The notes beneath the pieces are model-generated. The model had not been told where the DNA came from and searched no databases. It saw only the letters and a program-made list of their open reading frames with translations. A program made the position numbers and the translations under genes. This document shows positions 61,582 to 64,000 of a stretch of DNA of 64,000 bases, one piece after another. Location: NCBI GenBank assembly GCA_009768935.1, contig WESA01000002.1:62001-126000 (forward strand), in the 5' to 3' direction. Every line of letters starts with the position of its first letter. Within the stretch, counting starts at the first letter, position 1. The DNA comes from Rectinema subterraneum (GTDB lineage: Bacteria; Spirochaetota; Spirochaetia; Treponematales; Rectinemataceae).

Positions 61582-62855
61582 AAATTAAAGTGACTCCTTC
61601 GGCAATAGCCCCGATTGTGCGCGGCCTTATGCTCTCGCGCGCATCGTTTTCCTGCATGGTGAAAACGCGTCCGGAGAGCTTTGCCTGCCCCGGCGAGCGC
61701 ACAAATGAGAGCGCCGATGGGCCTATCGATAGGCGCCCCGAAGAGCGCGCCGAAGAGCACATTCGCCTTGTCCTTGATGGCATTCTGCCCCAGAGCGAAA
61801 TCGAGGATGCCGAGCTGGCACAAGCTTTGCAGCACTCGCTCACGCAGCCCCAAGCCCAAGCCATTCGACGGCAGCTTCGTATCGGCGATGTGTGCCTCGA
61901 TATTATGGGCGCGGCAGGCGCATCCATTGCACTGCTAGACCTTGTGCCGCTCGAACCCCTGGACCGCCGATATCAGATGATGGTCCAGTCGCCCGGCGAT
62001 GCTTCGCTTCTTTCGAGCGCTTCGAGAGCTTCAGTGGTAAGGGGCAAAATTGCTCTTGTAACAGGCGGAGCGCAAGGCTTCGGCGCTGAAATTGCTCGAG
62101 GTCTCGCGCATTCGGGAGCTGTCGTCTGGATTGCCGATATTAACCTTCCAGCCGCGCAATCCTTCGCACAGACGCTTTCGTCCGAGACAGGCACACCTTC
62201 TGCCTTCGCGATCGATATCGATGTGAGCAGCGAAGCCTCTGTTCAGCGTGCGTTCGAGATAATCGCCCTGACCACAGGCGGGCTCGATCTCGTTATTTCG
62301 AATGCAGGCATTCTCAAGGCTGGTTCTTTGCTCACTCAGCCTGTCCAGGAATTCCGCCTCGTCAACGAGGTCAACTATGTCGGTTTTTTCAATATCGCCC
62401 AGCATGCAGCACGGCTTTTACGCCTGCAGTGGCTGGGAGCTCCAGACTGGTTCACCGATATCATCCAGATCAATTCCAAATCGGGTCTTCAAGGCTCGAA
62501 CAAAAACAGCGCGTATGCCGGCTCGAAATTCGGCAGCATCGGACTTGTACAGAGTTTTGCACTTGAGCTTGTTGAGTATCGCATCAAGGTGAATGCGATC
62601 TGTCCCGGAAACTTTTTCGATGGGCCGCTCTGGTCGGATCCTCAGCGAGGGCTTTTTGTCCAGTACCTCAATTCAGGCAAGGTGCCCGGCGCGAGGACAA
62701 TCGAGGATGTCCGCGCTTTCTATGAATCGAAAGTACCTATGGGGCGCGGCTGTTATGGACCTGATGTGCTGAAAGCGATTTACTATCTTGTTGAGCAAGT
62801 ATATGAAACAGGACAGGCTCTGCCTGTGACTGGCGGCCAGGTGATGCTGAACTGA
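61578..62855 (+). CDS. SDR-family dehydrogenase with extra N-terminal domain
   Basis: 425 residues. From residue ~155 it is a classical short-chain dehydrogenase: VTGGAQGFGAEIARGLA (cofactor loop), SNAGIL, INSKSG with the catalytic Ser region, YAGSKFG (Tyr and Lys), and NAICPGNFFDGPLW. The pattern is close to the dehydrogenase half of bifunctional aldolase/SDR proteins and to sorbitol-6-phosphate dehydrogenases. The first ~150 residues (including LRIGDVCLDIMGAAGASIALLDL) are not an aldolase and I cannot place them. It sits between the PHP and FGGY genes. Confidence 0.85.
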   Translation: MKIKVTPSAIAPIVRGLMLSRASFSCMVKTRPESFACPGERTNESADGPIDRRPEERAEEHIRLVLDGILPQSEIEDAELAQALQHSLTQPQAQAIRRQLRIGDVCLDIMGAAGASIALLDLVPLEPLDRRYQMMVQSPGDASLLSSASRASVVRGKIALVTGGAQGFGAEIARGLAHSGAVVWIADINLPAAQSFAQTLSSETGTPSAFAIDIDVSSEASVQRAFEIIALTTGGLDLVISNAGILKAGSLLTQPVQEFRLVNEVNYVGFFNIAQHAARLLRLQWLGAPDWFTDIIQINSKSGLQGSNKNSAYAGSKFGSIGLVQSFALELVEYRIKVNAICPGNFFDGPLWSDPQRGLFVQYLNSGKVPGARTIEDVRAFYESKVPMGRGCYGPDVLKAIYYLVEQVYETGQALPVTGGQVMLN

Positions 62856-62865
62856 AGGAGTCGCT

Positions 62866-64000
62866 ATGACCGATGCAATTGCAGTCCTTGATATCGGGAT
62901 GACAAACAAAAAAGTCGTGCTCTATTCGACCGAACTTGCCTTGCTGGACGAAAAAAAGCGCGTATTTGCGCCCCTCATGCTCGATGGGCTCGAAACGCAC
63001 GATCTTGCAGCGATGGAACGCTGGTTTCTGTCCACGCTGAGGGAATACTCGCAGCGCTTCCACATCAAGGCGATTGCGGTGAGTACGCACGGCGCGACAT
63101 TTGTCTGCACCGACAGCGAAGGCAACCCTGTCGCTCCTTGCATTTACTATACGCATGAGCCGAGCCAGGACTTTCACGAACGCTTCTTTGCACTTGCCGG
63201 CGAGCGAAAAATGCTCCAAGCGACTACCGGAACTCCGGATTTTTCCGCACTCATAAATCCTGCCAAGGGGCTCTTTTTTCTGAACGAGAGATATCCGCGC
63301 AAATTCACCTCGGCGCGATGGGTTCTGTCCTATCCTCAGTACTGGGGCATGCGGCTCACCGGCAAACCATCTGCCGAAGGCACCTATATTGGCTGCCATA
63401 CCTTCCTTTTCGATTGGGAGCGCGGTACATATTCAAGTGTTGCCGACGCGCTCGGCATCCGTGATAAATTGTCCCTGCCCATCGGACAGGCATGGGAAGT
63501 CCTCGGAACCATCAAACCCGAAATTGCTCAGCAAACCGGTCTTCCGCCCGATACCATCGTCACACTCGGAATCCACGATTCCAACGCTTCGATTCTGCCG
63601 CACCTCGCAAGCGCAGCCGGGCGCGATTTCGTCCTGAATTCCACAGGGACATGGTGTGTCCTCATGCATCCTGTCGAAAAATACGGCTTCGAGCCCGATG
63701 AGCTTGGCAAAGTCGTGTTTTTCAATAGATCCGCCTGGAATACACCCATCAAAACTGCAATTTTCCTGGGCGGAAAAGAGTACGAAGCATGGATACAGAT
63801 CATCGCTTCCCTGCAGGGTCATGCTTCGAAGGATCTGCCCGCCCCCACTCAGGAGGATTACCAGCGCGTGCTCAAGGAGCAGCGCTATTTCATTCTGCCC
63901 GAAATCGTCCCGGGTTCAGGGCAATTCCCCGGCTCCATTGCGCGCGCGGTGGAAAATGGCAAGGTTTTCCTTTTATCAGAGATCGAACAGGGCCGGGATG
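62866..64000 (+). CDS. FGGY-family carbohydrate kinase, cut by window end
   Basis: ATG at 62866 with AAGGAG six bases upstream; open to the window end (at least 378 residues). N-terminal ATP/sugar domain with AVLDIGMTNKKVVLY, then AIAVSTHGATFV, STGTWCV and GIHDSNAS, matching the rhamnulokinase/fuculokinase group. It probably phosphorylates a deoxy-ketose. It could serve the FucI pathway of the divergent operon, which has no FGGY kinase of its own; that is inference. The 3' end, with the second ATPase-fold half, is missing here. Confidence 0.88.
   Translation, partial: MTDAIAVLDIGMTNKKVVLYSTELALLDEKKRVFAPLMLDGLETHDLAAMERWFLSTLREYSQRFHIKAIAVSTHGATFVCTDSEGNPVAPCIYYTHEPSQDFHERFFALAGERKMLQATTGTPDFSALINPAKGLFFLNERYPRKFTSARWVLSYPQYWGMRLTGKPSAEGTYIGCHTFLFDWERGTYSSVADALGIRDKLSLPIGQAWEVLGTIKPEIAQQTGLPPDTIVTLGIHDSNASILPHLASAAGRDFVLNSTGTWCVLMHPVEKYGFEPDELGKVVFFNRSAWNTPIKTAIFLGGKEYEAWIQIIASLQGHASKDLPAPTQEDYQRVLKEQRYFILPEIVPGSGQFPGSIARAVENGKVFLLSEIEQGRD

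Overview
The window looks like a chromosomal segment of a free-living or gut-type heterotroph, most likely a spirochaete (Treponema/Rectinema-like). That placement is an inference. It rests on the polA - coaE - SPOR-protein order, a CoaE P-loop of the form GGYCAGKN, a BMP-type nucleoside transporter with purine catabolism genes, a fused E1 alpha-beta dehydrogenase, and numerous ABC and AEC carriers. Base composition shifts visibly: the first ~11 kb is AT-richer, 26-36 kb is the most GC-rich, and the rest is intermediate.

Layout. 0-11.5 kb: the tail of an unrecognised gene, a NifX-like protein with an acidic tail, tRNA-Asn(GTT), a REP-associated tyrosine transposase (RAYT), an AEC carrier, an FAH-family hydrolase, the pseudouridine pair psuG-psuK, a J-domain protein, polA, coaE and a SPOR-domain membrane protein. 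11.5-36 kb: a purine salvage and catabolism block. It contains a BMP nucleoside ABC transporter (four genes), adenine deaminase, a two-subunit xanthine-dehydrogenase-type molybdenum hydroxylase, a dihydroorotase/allantoinase-like hydrolase, YgfK, SsnA, YgeY, a threonine-synthase-like PLP enzyme, an inserted methyltransferase, a second PLP enzyme, 8-oxoguanine deaminase and the YgeW carbamoyltransferase. This is the gene set of the E. coli ygeW-ygfK selenium-linked molybdenum hydroxylase cluster, rearranged. 36-44.7 kb: a small Cys-rich protein, a CDF metal exporter, a FecBCD/BtuFCD-type uptake system and a heterodimeric ABC exporter. 44.8-53.8 kb, minus strand: an eight-gene fucose/arabinose-type operon (ABC importer, PfkB kinase, FucU, AEC carrier, LacI regulator, FucI) preceded by LacI-like operators and closed by a strong terminator. 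54.0-64 kb, plus strand and divergent from it: DeoR regulator, E2, E3, fused E1 alpha-beta, PHP hydrolase, SDR with an extra N-terminal domain, and an FGGY kinase cut by the window end.

The most unusual signal is not a gene. A 10-13-base micro-repeat (consensus AACCTCYGTCCCC, reverse GGGGACRGAGGTT) occurs 39 times in the first 39.2 kb and never in the last 24.8 kb that I could find. Most copies lie inside genes, in several reading frames, adding short peptides such as TSVP, GTEV/GTED, GDRG and NLRP. polA carries five and psuK four. A second, palindromic family (GGGGTCWGACCCC) occurs from 22 to 60 kb. A RAYT-type HUH transposase at 1.6-2.1 kb, with a repeat copy just upstream, is a candidate mobiliser.

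The two sugar regions share one intergenic control region (53842-54057). The purine block is a chain of overlapping or closely spaced genes consistent with one or two long operons. It has internal promoters before the transporter, the xanthine dehydrogenase, the methyltransferase and the second PLP enzyme.
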